Assembly: GCF_029590555.1 (NCBI RefSeq)
Contig: NZ_CP081001.1
Location: 1,612,001-1,676,000 of the forward strand
DNA: 64,000 nucleotides
Source: Sphingobium sp. V4
GTDB lineage: Bacteria; Pseudomonadota; Alphaproteobacteria; Sphingomonadales; Sphingomonadaceae
Reading direction: 5' to 3'
Part shown: positions 63,022 to 64,000 of the stretch, piece after piece
Position numbering within the stretch: position 1 is the stretch's first letter
How the letters are laid out: each line of letters opens with the position of its first letter
Notes under the pieces: generated by a model
The model's database searches: none
The model's input: only the letters and a program-made list of their open reading frames with translations
Told to the model about the DNA's origin: nothing
Position numbers and translations under genes: made by a program

Positions 63022-63657
63022 TTAGCCCTCCGTGGTTTCCGCCGCGGCAGGGCGGCGATCGAACACTTCATCGACCAGGCCGAATGCCTTGGCCTCGTCC
63101 GCTTCCAGGAAGGTGTCGCGGTCCATCGCCCGTTCCACCTCATCCAGCGTGCGGCCGGTATACTGAACGTACAGGTCGTTCAGGCGACGACGGATACGCA
63201 GGATTTCCTTGGCTTGAATCTCGATGTCGGACGCCATGCCCTGGGCGCCGCCCGACGGCTGGTGCACCATGATGCGCGCGTTCGACAGCGCTATGCGCTT
63301 GCCCGGCTCGCCGGCGGCCAGCAAGAAGCTGCCCATCGACGCGGCCTGGCCGATGCAGACGGTGCCGACCTGCGGACGGATATATTTCATCGTGTCATGG
63401 ATCGCCATGCCGGCCGTGACCACGCCGCCGGGCGAGTTGATGTACATCCAGATGTCCTTCTTCGGGTTTTCCGATTCGAGGAACAGCAACTGGGCAACGA
63501 TGAGCGAGGCCATATGGTCCTCGACCTGGCCGGTGACGAAGATGATCCGTTCGCGCAGGAGCCGCGAGAAGATGTCGAAGCTGCGTTCGCCGCGGTTCGA
63601 CTGTTCGATGACGATGGGGACCAACGCGGCCATGGGATCGGACATGATATCGGTCAT
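63022..63657 (-). CDS. clpP: ATP-dependent Clp protease proteolytic subunit ClpP
   Basis: A 211-residue tetradecameric serine protease subunit. The catalytic triad is visible: S107 in [12 protein letters not shown]132 in MVHQPSGG, and Asp in the [12 protein letters not shown] region. The N-terminus is short, with an alternative ATG at 63645. It forms the usual clpP-clpX pair. A heat-shock-like promoter lies about 40-65 bp upstream. Confidence 0.97.
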   Translation of the reverse strand: MTDIMSDPMAALVPIVIEQSNRGERSFDIFSRLLRERIIFVTGQVEDHMASLIVAQLLFLESENPKKDIWMYINSPGGVVTAGMAIHDTMKYIRPQVGTVCIGQAASMGSFLLAAGEPGKRIALSNARIMVHQPSGGAQGMASDIEIQAKEILRIRRRLNDLYVQYTGRTLDEVERAMDRDTFLEADEAKAFGLVDEVFDRRPAAAETTEG

Positions 63658-63694
63658 TGTGCTCTTTCAGAGTGGTTGCTTTTGCCCAGGCCCT

Positions 63695-63723
63695 ACATCG
63701 GCACAAATGGCGGATGGTTCAAG
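63695..63723 (-). promoter_or_regulatory. Candidate sigma-32 (RpoH) promoter of clpP
   Basis: On the minus strand, CTTGAAC (with CTTG at 63720-63723) is followed after 18 bp by CCGATGT (63695-63701). This resembles the alphaproteobacterial heat-shock consensus CTTG-N17-CYTATNT with one mismatch and one extra base. It would start a leader of about 30 nt. Confidence 0.45.
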
Positions 63724-63747
63724 GGGCTTGGCGCGCGGACCCGCCGA

Positions 63748-64000
63748 TCAGTCGCGGCGGGCGAAGTCGGACGGGGCGCGGAAGGCGAGATAGGCGAGCC
63801 GGCGTACTTCGCGACGCCCACGCACGACCGTGTCCAGGATGAGGCCGCACATCATCGACAGGGTCGCGAGGATCATCAACCCCGTGACCAGGATCGCGGT
63901 CGGGAAGCGCGGCACCAGGCCGGTGTGAAAATAGGTGACGATCAGCGGCGCCGCCAGCCCCAGGCCCAGCGCCGTCAGGAAGGCCGCGATGATGCCGAAG
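63748..64000 (-). CDS. Membrane glycosyltransferase family 2, C-terminal part
   Basis: The last 84 residues of a gene that continues beyond the window. Two membrane spans (about LTALGLGLAAPLIVTYF and AILVTGLMILATLSMMCGLIL) lead to a conserved tail, LDTVVRGRREVRRLAYLAF. This pattern is typical of GtrB/dolichol-phosphate mannosyltransferase-like GT2 enzymes with two C-terminal spans. The catalytic domain lies outside the window, so the donor and acceptor are unknown. Confidence 0.75.
   Translation of the reverse strand, partial: FGIIAAFLTALGLGLAAPLIVTYFHTGLVPRFPTAILVTGLMILATLSMMCGLILDTVVRGRREVRRLAYLAFRAPSDFARRD

Noticed and set aside
1..64000. CRISPR arrays, insertion sequences, prophage or integrase genes
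   Set aside because: No regularly spaced repeats, transposase or integrase motifs (DDE, HRY) were seen in any frame read.

Overview
The window is a GC-rich alphaproteobacterial chromosome segment, most likely from Sphingomonadaceae (Sphingobium or Sphingomonas type). The evidence is a ctrA cell-cycle regulator with a cluster of GANTC sites, two large TonB-dependent receptors, a leucyl/aspartate N-end-rule transferase, and a complete exosortase A (XrtA) exopolysaccharide locus of the sphingomonad kind, with FemAB-type proteins and a fused exosortase/EpsI. Species assignment is inference. No rRNA, tRNA, CRISPR array, phage or insertion sequence was recognised.

Left part (1-29.8 kb) is mostly housekeeping and stress functions. 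It starts with the end of a DUF885 peptidase-like gene. dnaB follows, divergent from a UPF0262 gene with a perfect DnaA box between them. Next is a compact + strand run: degenerate GH25 protein, cdd, dcd and a metallophosphoesterase. A TonB-dependent receptor with an N-terminal STN domain sits beside an ECF sigma/anti-sigma pair, which is divergent from a subtilase and a glycine-rich secreted protein. After a decayed esterase come ctrA, a LysR/pirin/wrbA group, and an ECF41 sigma factor with its carboxymuconolactone-decarboxylase partner and a textbook ECF41 promoter. The rest of this part holds an acyltransferase, a pseudouridine synthase, the ArfB rescue factor, a GAF-type methionine sulfoxide reductase, an RcnB/glycine-zipper protein, a PAS-GGDEF-EAL protein, bpt, ilvA, a 3-hydroxyisobutyrate dehydrogenase-like gene and an amidohydrolase.

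Middle part (29.8-56.7 kb) is the XrtA polysaccharide locus. A minus-strand run of about 19 genes, most overlapping by 4 bp or separated by a few bases, reads from the export lipoprotein (52.4 kb) down to a polytopic membrane protein (29.8 kb). Its order is export protein, chain-length determinant, tyrosine autokinase, outer-membrane protein, ATPase, polysaccharide deacetylase, two FemAB paralogues, glycosyltransferase, exosortase A-EpsI, amidotransferase, small membrane protein, priming glycosyltransferase, GT2, methyltransferase, flippase, GT4, FkbM methyltransferase and membrane protein. Just upstream are an AMP-forming ligase and a PLP decarboxylase, divergent from a GNAT-like protein and an acyl carrier protein. 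Together these look able to activate, carrier-load and transfer a small amine or amino acid. No PEP-CTERM substrate protein lies in the window.

Right part (56.8-64 kb) has trxB, mtgA, a second TonB-dependent receptor, clpX, clpP (with a plausible heat-shock promoter) and the 3' end of a membrane glycosyltransferase.

Gene starts were chosen from visible ribosome binding sites, signal peptides and overlap patterns. All family calls come from reading motifs by eye, without database searches.
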